Program-made: the position numbers and the translations under genes
Source of the DNA: Siphonodentalium dalli
Lineage: Eukaryota; Mollusca; Scaphopoda; Gadilida; Siphonodentaliidae
Direction of reading: 5' to 3'
DNA length: 64,000 bases
Assembly (NCBI GenBank): GCA_032622095.1
Contig: CP136061.1
Location: 64,047,127 to 64,111,126, forward strand
Notes under the pieces: generated by a model
The model's input: only the letters and a program-made list of their open reading frames with translations
What the model was told of the DNA's origin: nothing
The model's database searches: none
Shown: positions 1-12,100 of the stretch, piece by piece
Numbering within the stretch: the first letter of the stretch is position 1
How the letters are laid out: each line of letters opens with the position of its first letter

Positions 1-1044
1 GTGAAAGAACAACATTTGTAACAGAGGTACAATGTTCAAATTTATACCTCCCATCTAGAGGTGATTCTAAAGAAGCCTGTAAATTTTCAAATCAATTCTC
101 CAATAAATGTGGGCTGCGGGGTGTGCTGATGGATTAAAATTTGAAATCCAAGATGGCTGCTGGTGGTCATGTTTTAGTCATACAAAGAGTAAATTCCAAG
201 ATGGCCACTGGCAGCCATGTTTTTCATAGAAAAATTTTCAAATTTGATAGCTCCCATCTGGAGGTGATTTTTTTCTAAACATGCCTGTAAATTTTCAAAT
301 CAATTCTCCAATAAATGTGTGCCGATGGATTCAAATCTGAAATTCAAGATGGTTGCTGGCGGCCATATTTTTAAACAAATTTCAGTCAAAATAAGAGGCT
401 CCCATCTAGAGGTCACCCCGAAGATCCATATGAAGTTTGGTGATGATCGGATGGATGTGGTCTGTAGGGTGTGTCAAAGGATTTATTCATGCAAAGAGTA
501 AAATCCAAGATGGCTGACGGCAGCCATATTTTTCATCGAAAATTACTCAAATTGAATAGCTCCCATCTACACGTGGTCACAATCGTGCCTGAAAATTAAA
601 AAAATAATCCAGCCATAAATGCCGAAATTTAATAGCTCCAATCTATAGTTCATCCTTGAAGCTACATATGAAATTTGGTGAAGAACGGATGAGGGATGTG
701 ACCTCTAGGGTGTGCCGAAGGAAATTGTAGATGCACGGACACATGACAGATGACAGATGCCAACCCAAGGCAAGAGTTCAAACTTTACTTTGTAAAGTTG
801 AGCTAAAAATGATCCGGCCATAAATATGAGCTGTAGAGTGTGCTGATGGATTCAAATTTGAAATCCAAGCTACAATTCGGAAACATTTGATAGCTCCCAT
901 CTATAGATCACCCTGAAGCTACATATGAAGTTTGGTGAAGATCGGATGAGGGATGTGGCTTGTAGGGTGTGCCGAAGGAAATTGTTTATGCATGCATGGA
1001 CGACAGATGTCAACCCATGGCAATAGCTTTGTAAAGTTGAGCTA
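1..1044 (+). repeat. Satellite array of a Helentron-like element, 3' part
   Basis: Degenerate tandem monomers of about 180 bp, each with a 'ccaagatggctgc' core, a 'ggccatgttttt' segment, a 'gctcccatctagagg' segment and a 'tttggtgatgatcggatgagg' segment. Two 3' termini are visible. The first is at about 781-804, an 'aactttac/gtaaagtt' hairpin followed by GAGCTA. The second is at about 1021-1044 and has a shortened hairpin. This suggests two copies end to end or nested. The 5' end lies outside the window. The open frame at 319-501 comes from the monomer and I do not call it a gene. Hairpin plus CTAA at the 3' end is what Helitron/Helentron elements show; the class assignment is inference. Confidence 0.6.
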
Positions 1045-1074
1045 AAAAGGAGTAAAATCTAAATTAAATTAGTT

Positions 1075-1562
1075 TTTATAGGCCAAAAAAAAAGGGTTTT
1101 GATTCTCAGGCGTTGCCGCATCGAAAATAATGGACAGCGTTGGGCCATTTTAATTAGATTTTGGATTTCAAATTTTCACCATAGTTGTAAACCGGTAACA
1201 CGAAAATAGGAAACTGTCACATGGAAATTAGTTATGTTTCAAATATCGAGTAGGAGCTAAATACAATGATGTATGTGTGGATATTTAACAAAAGACCATC
1301 TAGGCAACGATAACTATCAGGCATATTGTCACCACAGACTGTCCAAACCCCCAAGTTTATTGGCCAAATATATTGAAATATTTGGAAAAAGATCAGCAGA
1401 AAGATGGATATTTGACCTTTACACAGTAAGAAAGTAACCCTACAGGATAGAGTTTTCTATCTTGCTACACTATTGCACCAAATAGAACCTCGCTCGTGCA
1501 TTGATTTAAAAAAAAATTGCCTGAGAATAAAATATCTGCGTTTTTTTGGCCATAAAGACATA
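1075..1562. mobile_element. Small non-autonomous element with inverted ends
   Basis: About 1076-1120 ('ataggccaaaaaaaaa' then 'gattctcaggcg') matches, in reverse complement, about 1515-1560 ('tgcctgagaataaaat' then 'tttttttggccata'). The arms are about 40 bp with indels and enclose about 400 bp with no coding signal. This fits a MITE-sized DNA element. No target duplication was identified. Confidence 0.4.
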
Positions 1563-1766
1563 TTATGTATTTGTTCGGGTATGTGAAACTGATAAGTTAG
1601 CATTCAGGCACTATGTCAACTGGAGGAATGTAACCTTTTAGTAACATCGCCGAAAATTTCAAGCAAATCGACAGAACCACTCCATAGAAATCATCGTCTG
1701 AACTACCTTCAATTGTAAATATTTACTTCTCGATTCGGGACGCAACTATCTGCGATAAACGAACAA
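1563..1766. other. Unassigned stretch before a Helentron-like end
   Basis: No open frame, RNA or repeat recognised between the small TIR element and the 5' terminus of the next Helentron-like element. Confidence 0.4.
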
Positions 1767-4700
1767 TGAAAGTGTCAATGACACTGTAGCTCAACTTAGG
1801 TAGGGGAATAATTTAATAGTTGACAGTAAATGGAGGAATAGGAAAGGTGCTAATTGAAATGTCTAACCTGTGCCAAAGGATTTAGTCATGCAAAGAGTAA
1901 AATCCAAGATGGCTGCTGGTGGCCATGTTTTTTTGACCAATTGACCCCAAAGGGACTCGTTCCCATCTACGTGTCATTGTTAACATCCATGACAAATTTC
2001 ATGACGATCTGACCAAAGCTACGACCTGTAGCCTGCACCAAAGGATATAGTCATGCAAAGAGTAAAATCCAAGAGCATGTTTTTCAGCCGAATGACCCCA
2101 AAATGACTCGTTCCCATCTACATGTCATTGTTAACATCCATGACAAATTTCATGAAGTTCTGACCAAAGCTACAACCTGTAGCCCGCGCCAAAGAATTTA
2201 GTCATGCAAAGAGTAAATCCAAGATGGCTGCTGGCGGCCATATTTTTTGGCTGAACGACCCCAAAATCACTCGTTCTCATCTACATGTCAATATTAATAT
2301 CCATGACAAATTTCATGATGATGAGACGAACAGCATGACCTGTAGCCCGCGACAATGGATTTAATTTTGAAATCCAAGATGGCCACCAGCGGCCATGTTT
2401 TTTGGCCAGATGACCCCAAAATGACTCGTTCCCATCTACATGTCAATGTCAACATTCATGACAAATTTCATAAAGATCAGATCAAAAGTATGACCTGTAT
2501 CCCGCGCCAAAGGATTTAGTCATGCAAACAGGGGGGGGGGGGGTCGGAAAAAAGTGACATGACATTAGGCTGAAAAAACTTTTTTCCGGCTCTTGGGTAC
2601 CCACCACCCCCCTATTTGAAGGAAAAAATATTTTTTCCAATTTCATGCGGGGTACCCACCCCCTTTTTACCTCCAAATCTGTAATATCACACCATTTAAG
2701 CTTGATGGTTAGTATTACAGTTACCCTGTTTCCATTTCTGGTTCTTCTAAGTCATTCCAACTTTTGTAACAACACGAAACAGGTTCTAAAAAAATACCTG
2801 GAAAAACCCAAAATAACACACAGAATACATGTGCTGATCAGTAAATTATTGATTGATTCTTCCCCAAATATTGTCTAAGGTAGCTCATAATGCTCATTAT
2901 ACATGTAAACAAATATAAAAGCATTAGTGTACCTTCTTTTCATCACAGAAAGTGTAACTTTAGATGTGTCCCATAGTATCACATGAATTTATGTCAATTA
3001 TGATTTTTGAAAAAATTATTAGGGCAACACCACCTGGCAATTAACTCTCCAACAATATATTCAGCTGAAATCCACTATGTATCACAAAACTAATTTTCAT
3101 TTCCATGAGCTGAGTTCTTGGGCTAGGTACTGTGCTAAGGCCAGACCCAGGTCAAGTATTCATACAAATACATGTACTGCGTGTAAATAGAAACTTGAAA
3201 ATAAGACGGTCATATGCAGTCTGCAGAATAAGCTCCAAGGAGGGTGAGTTTTGTGATGCTACCCAGCAGAGTGGGCTATAGCATTACCAAATTCACCATA
3301 TGTGACCCTCATATGTAGCTAGTTCTCCATGGTTGGTCGAGACCAAAATAGAATGAGGTCGTTAGAGGTTGAATTTCTTGATGCTATGCCGGGTAGTATC
3401 GCCAAATTCGCCCTCTGCAGACTTCGATCATTTTGCTGATGACCAGCACATTATTTTTAGACTTGCATATTATATTAAGTTATATTATATTTTCTTTCCC
3501 TTCTTTTTACTCATCTGTTCTGATTTTGTTTATTCCACTTAGCAGCCTTCTCCATATCTACACATTCAAGGTCTATGTATGCTCGCCCAATCTTTTATCT
3601 GGGTCCCACCATCTCAAGATTATTATCTCAGTGATATGCGTTGTTGCAGTCTACAGTCCCATGCCAAGTTCCGATACAATTTTGACTGAGTCATCTGGTC
3701 TGATCAGGTATAATGAGTAAATATTAATGAGATAAATGAATAGCTTTTTTCATTTTATTTATATTAAAGTTTATTCATGTGCTACATAACTGTCCATTTT
3801 CATCTGGAACCAGTAGCATTGGTACATGGCAATGTGATCGGATGTAAAAGGCGAATTCCTGAGAGTTGGTTCGTAATCTGGATTTCTGAGAAGCATCATG
3901 CCCATATCCACACTAACTACCCCACTAAGCACTGCCCTAAGTGTCATACACACCTTAACAATGATGCTGAACACTTTGAGGCATTTATATTGAAGAAATG
4001 TTGTAAGAGGAAAAAATTGCGACCACTCAGGAAAAAAGTGACTTTTTCGCAGCTGAGCCACCCACCCACCCCGGCCTAGCGTATGGAAAAAAGTGGATGA
4101 CCCCCCCCCCCCTGATGCCAAGAGTAAAATCCAAGATGGCTGCTGGCGGCCATGTTTATTAGACGAATGACCCCAAAATCACTCGTTCCCATCTACATGT
4201 CAATATTAACATCTATGACATATTTCATGATGATCAGACGAACAGTACGACCTGTAGCCCGCGCCAATGGATTGAAATTTGAATTCCAAGATGGCAATCA
4301 GCGGGCATGTTTTTTGGCCGAACGACCCCAAAATGACTCGTTCCCATCTACATGTCATTGTTAACATCCATGACAAATTTCATGAAGTTCTGACCAAAGC
4401 TACAACCTGTAGCCCGCGCCAAATGAGTTAGTTATGCAAAGAGTAAAATCCAAGATGGCTGCTGACGGCCATGTTTTTTGGACGAACGACCCCAAAATGA
4501 CTCGTTCCCATCTACATATCAATATTAACATCCATGACAAATTTCATGATGATCAGACGAACAGTACGAACTGTAGCCCGCACCAATAGATTGAATTTTG
4601 AAATCCAAGATGGCCGCCAGCGGCCATGTTTTTCGGCCGAATGACCCCAAAATGACTCGTTCCCATCTACATGTCAATATCCACATTCATGTCAAATTTC

Positions 4701-4840
4701 ATAAAGATCAGACCAAAGGTACGACCTGTAGCCCGCGCCAAAGGATTTAGTCATGCAAAGAGTAAAATCCAAGATGGCTGCTGACGGTCATGTTTTTTGG
4801 CCGAACGACCCCAAAATGACTCGTTCCCATCTACATGTGT
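1767..4840 (+). mobile_element. Helentron-like element with satellite array, interrupted
   Basis: The 5' end is TGAAAGTGTCAATGACACTG, which contains a small AGTGTCA/TGACACT hairpin. It is followed by 'tagctcaacttagg', the inverted partner of the 'taagttgagcta' 3' end seen in complete copies such as 59442-60268. After about 110 bp of leader, ~163-bp monomers start ('gtcatgcaaagagtaaaatcc aagatggctgctgg...'). The array runs to 2528, is interrupted by a 1.6-kb insertion at 2529-4114, resumes at 4115 and breaks off near 4840 with no 3' hairpin. The class assignment is inference; the array and terminus are seen directly. Confidence 0.6.
2529..4114. mobile_element. CAGGGGG-ended non-autonomous DNA element A
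   Basis: The element starts CA followed by a run of G and ends with a run of C then TG. Both ends carry subterminal 'ggaaaaaagtg' blocks and C-rich 'gtacccaccacccccc' or 'cacccacccacccc' blocks. It lies inside one satellite monomer. The flanks are ATGCAAA (2522-2528) and ATGCCAA (4115-4121). Removing the element and one 7-bp copy restores the monomer consensus 'gtcatgcaaagagtaaaa', so a target duplication of about 7 bp is supported. The small frames at 2645-2878, 3433-3720 and 3771-4121 show no recognisable domain. The superfamily is uncertain; CAGGG ends recall hAT, but hAT normally duplicates 8 bp. Confidence 0.65.
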
Positions 4841-4844
4841 CGGT

Positions 4845-5228
4845 GGGATTTTACACTTACATACGAAATTTGAGCTCAAAATTTCTCATAATTGCAGGTG
4901 CAATTTCTGATGATGGTCAATAATTGTGCCCAGATTCAAAAACAAAACATTGACCAATAAATAAAATAATACACAAGTGCAGACAAAATTACAGGGTTGC
5001 AAACAAATGTCTAAGTTAAAAAAGGGAAATAACTCGACCAAAAAAAAGTTGGCCAGACCTCATAATCGCACATGCCCAGGTGCCCATGGTAATGAATATA
5101 TGTGCCAAGTTATAAAAAATGAAGGTATAAAAGCTTGCACAAAGATGCATCCACAGACGGAAAGTTTGGCGGATGGACAATTTGATTCCTATATACATAC
5201 CCTTCTATAACTTTGTCACAGGGTATAA
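4845..5228 (+). mobile_element. Pearl-like tandem-core element
   Basis: Contains the core words seen in the 59-kb copy: 'aaaaagggaaataactcgacc', 'cataatcgca', 'tgcccaggtgcccatggta' and 'tgccaagtta'. A 'cagacggaaagtttggcggatggac' stretch follows (a weak remnant of the ACGG microsatellite), then a terminal imperfect hairpin 'atacccttct...cacagggtata'. This is the layout of bivalve pearl elements (core repeat, microsatellite, terminal stem). The two small frames in it are by-products. Confidence 0.5.
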
Positions 5229-6884
5229 AATATTCAACTCAAACAAAGGCCTAGCGTTCAGCAAGAATTGCACTATAAAGTTTAATGTAAAACACTTCTG
5301 AATACTTACATCTGTATCAATGCACTTTTGCAAATTTTGCAGCAAAGCACATATTGTAATTCACTCCCTACAAAGCTCCCATTATAAATTGAAAACATGC
5401 AATAAAGATTGGTTGGAGGCACTTTGTTGACATTGTAATAATTAGCTACAATTTAGTCATGATTACAATTTGTAGTACCAGCACCGTTTTTCGGAGATAT
5501 CCGCGGCTAAACTAAGATGACATCAAAATGTGTGAGCAAATTACAACCACAGATTCAGAGCCGGAGCTTATTTTATGCCGACTATGATGACATAATCGTA
5601 GTCTACGTCAGCCAATATAATAAAATGCAGAATCAGTTTGTGTGCGAGTGGGGTATAGATTATGTCGCTATTCGATGAGTTATTTAATTAATTAAGATAG
5701 TGTGGTTCACCTCGGTAATCAATCTCGTATAGCAGACAATATTTATATGAATACAGTACATAGTTAGTATAGCAGACAATATTTATATGAATAAAGTAGT
5801 TAGTAGCACCTAGGATGGTTGTTCTGCAGCCATAAATAACATGCTGCTACTGTGTTTAGTTTGTTGAATAGATGTTAGTTGGGCTTTGGTAGTCTCTTAT
5901 TCACTCGGTGAATTGTCATCATTCAGTGATTATTCATCAGTGTCAACTGACGAAAATGTAAGGAGAATCAATGAGAGCTTCAAAATAACACATTAAGAGC
6001 GAAGTATGAACACAAAAAATAGACAAACCTGCTGTCCAAAAATATGCTGGCAGACAAACCCAGAAGTATCCTACCCATATACCGATCATGTGATTTTATA
6101 CAGTGAATTTGCAACTAGACAATAGGCTGAGTGTTGAGGTGTAGAAGAAGAGACTAAATTAGCCTGAGATTATGCTATAGATATGATAGCTATAACTCAT
6201 CTCATCCCATTAGTTCATTAATCAATAGGTACGACATGAAGATTTTCAAAGATAAAAAATAATTCATGGGTGGTTGACTTTCAAACGAAAATAAAGTTTC
6301 CATTCATGAACTTCAAATATGATATCACGAAAATACATCTTGAACTTGTTTTTCCAGAAGTTCTTGGTACGCAAATTTTTTTTATTATCTCAAGTTCATA
6401 ATAGTTGGATAATTTTTTATGTTATCAGAAACTATTTATTGTAAAAGCAGATCAAATAAGATTCCTAAACAGTTACATACTCACATGTACATACTAATGC
6501 TTTTGAGCCTTTAGTTTTCCGGCTTCTTGCATATTTCTTTGCTGCTAAGCATGGTTTAACCGTCCCTTGTGTCAGGGCCTGAAGCAAATATTATTGACAT
6601 GAAAGCAAAATCCATTCATAACAATTTAAGAACCAATTGGCACAAGTATCATAAGTCAATTCAAAAACTCAAAGTCAAGTAAAAATATTTAATTAAAGTC
6701 CATTGTTAAAATAAGAAAGACCAGATAGGAGCAATTAATTCTAAAGTAAATAAAAACAATATCCTTTAATGTAATATATTTTATATCATATATCATATAA
6801 TGTATATAAACACATTTGTTGGGATAGATAGCGATTAGCCAGTTCTGTGCAGGATGAAGTCCTTGAAAGGAAATACTATAATTT
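5229..6884. other. Intergenic stretch, no gene seen
   Basis: AT-rich DNA without a recognisable coding region. A tandem duplication of about 39 bp ('gtatagcagacaatatttatatgaata') lies at about 5727-5800. Nothing else could be assigned. Confidence 0.5.
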
Positions 6885-7160
6885 ACTGAATCGATCCAAT
6901 GTCAATGACACGTTTATTATTTCCTGTGTTACAGTCAATGGAGCGATAGGGAATGCGTAAAGTTGAAATGTCTAAGTAATACTAGATTATCAACATGAAG
7001 AGATATATATAAAGTAAAATCCAATAAAAAATATTATCTTGTGTTACAGTCAATGGAGCGATTAGGAATGCGTAAAGTTCAAATGTCTAAGTAATACTAG
7101 ATTATCAACATGAAGAGATATATATAAAGTAAAATCCAATACAAAAATATTATCTCTGTC
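6885..7160 (+). repeat. Helentron-like 5' terminal fragment, duplicated
   Basis: Starts near 'gtcaatgacacg' (6901) and carries the leader words 'acagtcaatggagcgat', 'ggaatgcgtaaagtt' and 'gtctaagtaatactag'. The leader is present twice with a 115-bp period ('tcaatggagcg' at 6935 and 7050). No AAGATGGC array follows. Related leaders occur at 54056, 58787, 59442 and 61727. Confidence 0.5.
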
Positions 7161-8360
7161 AAATATATCTTGGACACTGAACTATTAGGTATAATTAGAA
7201 TTCTTGAAAAGGAGGAGGCCACAAGGCAGCTAAACAGACCTGCTGAAGCTGAAAATAGGGGTCTAAAATTGAAAATGTTGTCAGTTTGTAACTCAAGTCT
7301 TGTTGGTAGAACCATGTAAAGGTGGAGTTCGTGTGCCCTAATGTTCATGGAAAGGAGGTGTATAGGATCAATTTGGTCATAGGCAAGGAAGATAACATGT
7401 CATGCAAGGCCCTAATAAGACAAAGAGACTGATCCCCCCGGGTAAAGTAATAATATCCATGAGAATGATATATAGGGGGACGCGGAGAGATTGTCACAAA
7501 ATCTGGATGATGTAGGCCGCTCGGCAGATGTAGCAGAAATCAGTCACGAACGCCGAGACTACCCCCTCCCAGTAGCTATCTGTCAAAGGGGAAGTTACCG
7601 GCTGGGATTCAGGGACCCACCATAAGGTTGTTGTTAGGGACCCACAAAAGGCCATTGTCAGGGAATTGCGCAGAATAATGGCCATCGAAGGAACTGCATA
7701 AACGGAGAGATTGGACCAAGACTGATAGGGAATCCACCTCAGTCATTAGACGATCCGTACCACGGAACACCAAACAAAGTAGCCAGAAAGTAAAGCATGT
7801 GGCAAACAGGACGATTGATGGGAGGAGGCTGACCAAGTCATCTGCTGATGGAGAGGTTTGGAATCACAAAATCAAGGGCTGAAAATTGGACGAGAAGAAC
7901 TCGTAAACTTAAGAAGCTCTCACTGTAGAAATGCTATATATCATAAAATTGTACGAAAGTGAAGACCTGAAAAACTTATGCATTAGCAGTCCCCGATTGT
8001 GGCACTGGGTCAGTATCCTGATGAATGCTCACTTCTGAGTAAATAAAACTGTGGTAAGAGCCATTGCTCCTTTGAGTAAGCTCCCTTCAGAGTGGTAGTC
8101 CATGGTAGTTTCTCAAGGAGGGTTAAATACTGGGATTGACTCAAGGTGACATTGTTAGCTATACGGTCAAAAGCCTCAGCCATCTTGTGGAATGACATGC
8201 CAACACTTGAAATTTGCTATGGGAAAATTGTCGTAATTTCGAGGGCTGGTTGGACATACCGGTACATGTATCAGGTCCCAAAGTCAGAGAATGGATAGTT
8301 TGTTAAATCCGAAAGTAATGCGTAATGAGACTCTTGGTCTGCCTAGGAAATGTGGAAATG
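7161..8360 (+). other. Unassigned degenerate repeat
   Basis: No intact frame. About 7480-7615 reads open on the plus strand for some 45 codons (GDAERLSQ... to ...GFRDPP) without a recognisable domain. Around 7850-7930, 'agggctgaaaattggacgagaa' resembles 'cgggcttaaaatcttgacgaga' at 31750, with further weak similarity on both sides, so both may be decayed copies of one repeat family. A short 'tcttggacactgaactatt' word at about 7170 recurs inverted near 32600. Confidence 0.3.
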
Positions 8361-8364
8361 TTAG

Positions 8365-8765
8365 AGCATGACTGGACCGTGTGCAGAGGGAGCCCCCACC
8401 ACCGCGTGCTGCAGGTGGTCACGCCCAAGCTAATATCCTGGCCAAGCTGGATGGTGGGGAGAGGTCATTGTTCTCCGACCCCAAGACGGTTGAGTGGCAG
8501 GCAAGGCCGTGTCAGAATTAAGAGCATGGCCAGGGGGTCCCGGCTCGTTACCGCTATGGGTGTGGCCCCCGCCCTGCGCTTAAGCTGCCGCAGCCTTTGC
8601 CCGGTGTCGATTTGTGCGCACGCGATTTGGAAGCTTAAGCGCCCAGAACCGCTGGTGCTGGTGGGGGACAAAACGTCCTGGAGGTCCCAAGTACCCCAAC
8701 AGCTCCACCAGACACATCCCCACTAATTGGTTGAACCGCCGAGGGGTAACCGGAGGAGGGTGAAC
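8365..8765 (+). other. GC-rich island, possible decayed coding DNA
   Basis: This 400-bp block is visibly richer in G+C than the AT-rich DNA around it. One plus frame stays open from about 8374 to 8518 (containing ANILAKLDGGERSLFSD) and ends at a stop; open stretches continue in other frames on both strands. No known domain was recognised. It may be a fragment of a retroelement or of a host exon with different composition. Confidence 0.3.
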
Positions 8766-9188
8766 TGTTCCTGTCTTCCTTCTTAGAACAGTTATCACAT
8801 GTCTCTGAGGTATGTATCACAAGATATCATGCAGAAACCCTGTGATACACATTGTGTATATAGATATATAAAATGATCTAATAGATATATCAGGGTGATA
8901 TATAATTCATCATGAGATCATGTCAGAAGGATCTACCAAAGCCTCGCCCATCAATCCAATGGTCGAAGCCAGAACACAGATCCCTGGCATGATACAAGGT
9001 ATCACTAAATATATATACATAACCCCACAGAGAGCATGACTAACAGCTATAAGCACATGGTGCGCATGACTGAAGATCGTATGTGACCAGAGCAGCCACT
9101 GAGAAAGTAAACTACTAGAGTCCACGTTCCCAGTGTAATTACAACCGCGATCTGATGTCAAGAAATGAAGGCGCACAGATCTTGTCTA

Positions 9189-12100
9189 TAGTCTGGTCGA
9201 TAAACTCAAATTTTAGGGTCAACCTAGAACAAATTCGGACTAAGTTGGTTTTTATACCATTTTGAAGAGGAAGCTCTCCTCTATAACATATCCAAAATCC
9301 GCTGTGAGCATTTTTTGTAATTCAAGATGGCGTCCAAGATGGCTGCCATTTTAATATAAGTCAGTTTGATGCAATTTTTATGAGAACATCTTGTCATATG
9401 TATACACATGTATATATTTTTGTGAAGCCAAGACATAACGCCACCTTTATGTGTCAAAATTGGAACTCCCCGTCCAAGATGGCCACCAAAATGGCGACCG
9501 GAAGTGAACATTTTACGTTTTTTAATAATATCTTTAAGATAAGTTTCTGTGGTTTGGAACTGGTTGAGAATTGTGACTTTATTTTGTATTTAGCATGTTA
9601 ACTGACCATTGGAGCAACGAAATATGCTGTTCGTTGGGTCCACACCCCTTCCGATCACTCAAAAATTCGATATTACAAAACGCGGTATAACATTCCACAA
9701 AAGATCCCCATTGGGTTTCTAGTCATATTTCACCAAGAAGTTGGAAGAACTGTGCAATGTAAGTGATGCATTCTATATCTTATTGATATTCGAACTCAAT
9801 GGTACCAAAATTGTCACTTTGGCTCAAAATGGCTGTCAAAATGGCCGCCAAAATATGGAAAATGGTAATTATTATCCCAGCGTGCCATGCAACCGCTTAC
9901 AAGTTGTGGTGATGCACACAATTGACTATTCTGTCTTATATACATTGAATTCCAACATTTCTTATGCACCTTGATTAATTTTTACTATTTACTATTCTGA
10001 AATTACCAGAATTATGGGATTTTTCTATCACAAACAGCATCAAACTCGGCAAAAAATAACTTTTCATGTTTGGACCATTTAAAAAAAAAGTAAAATAGAA
10101 CTATCTTTGGTATCAAAGGTTCTTTTTATTTTGATATGCATTAAATGTGTCATAGTGTGGTGTTTTCGACAATATTACACAAGATGACTTGCAAAATGGC
10201 AACCAAATTTGGTAAAAAGGTTATATTCCGAACATTATTCTCTGCTGTTCCGAAATGGTGGCAAATTGTAACTCACTTGGTTATTAAACATGCTACTTAA
10301 TCAACTGACAATTAAATCTTATATTCTGGTTGTCCCAGCACCTTATGAGGCACGACAAATTCATTTTAAGTGATGCATTATGGGTTGTGCCGAACACCTC
10401 TTTTGGGATTATGTCCATGTTTTTAACGGAAACGGACAGAACGTTGAAACTGAATTGAAAGGGATCATATTATGTGGCTACTCTGGCCCACAAGCATCAA
10501 AATTGATTAACTATTTTGTCAGGAAAACCGTTTTCATCCCATTGCATATAAGACGCAATTAATGTGGAGAACACTCTGATATTACCTCTATCGATTAACA
10601 TATCCTTGAGTTATTGTGGAAAGCTATAGTCACCCAAAGGTGCACCAGTACAAATCACACATGAGCATGCAGTCACTCCATATATACATTGAGACCACAT
10701 AAATGGCCATGTGCCACTCGCTGTATAGGCATACACCTCACCCATTACCACACAGCCACACTTGTGTTTACCCATACACCAACGCATGGCCCTATAACCG
10801 TGAATAACCATGCAAACACACCAGGTATACTCCTACACCTCACACGACCTGTATACATATTCACTACATACATGAACACAAAGTAACCTCTTGTATACCT
10901 ATTCGCCTCACCATAGGCCATACAGTCGTCACTCCAGGTATTTGCCATTTGCATAGCTATATAGCCACTAAAGATATACATATAAACCCCACAGATGACC
11001 ATACAGTCACTCCTGGTATACCTGTTCGCTACATCCATGATCATAGATCACTTCTTGTATACCTATTTGCCTAACCAGTGGTCATACTCTCACTCCATGT
11101 ATATATATACATATTTGCGACACCCGTGGCCATATAGCTACTCAAGATATACATATACTCCCAACACAAACCATAGAGTCACTCCACAGGTATATACATA
11201 TAGATCTCACCAATGGACTTACAGCCCTTCTAGATATATCAATGTCCCGTACTGCGCACACGGCCATTCATACACTCCAGACTTGCATATACACCTGACC
11301 CATGACAATTCAGCCTCTCGCTGTATACGCATAAACCACATTCGTGATCATAGTCACTCCTTGTATATCAATTCACCCCACCATTAATGTTGCCATACTG
11401 TCAATCCCTATATACAAATTGGCCGTGCTATGGCATATAATCACTCATGATATACATATACACCTCACCCTCGACCACAGCGTCACTCCAGGTGTTTATA
11501 TATACCTCATCAATGGCCATACAGCCCTTCTAGATATACCAATACCCCGCACACACGGCCATTCGTACACTTCAGACTTGCATATACAGCTCAACCGTGA
11601 CAATTCAGCCACTCGCTGTATACTTAAACACCGTCTCCATGCGCATTCAGCTATTCACTGTATGCTTGTACACACCACCAATGGCAATACAATAGGCCAT
11701 ACATATAAACATATACATCCCACCCATCACCATGAGGTCACTCTCTATATACACTAGCCGCCAGTGGCCATCAAAGTGTACTCCATGTATGCATATACAT
11801 TTCAACAATGACTGTGCAGTCATTCCATGTACACAAATACACATTGCCCATAACCATACAACCACACCATATTTATACATACACCCATCCATTACCATAC
11901 ATCCAACATATGTATACATATACACCCACCCATGACAATACAGCCACCAAATGTACACAATTGTACAGCCCACCCCTGACCACACAGTCACTCCATATCT
12001 ACATAGAGGACAGTGTAGCTGCTCTCGTTATGCCCATACACCACTTCAATGACCAGACAGCCACTCACTGTAAACATGTTCACCTCACAATTCATCATAT

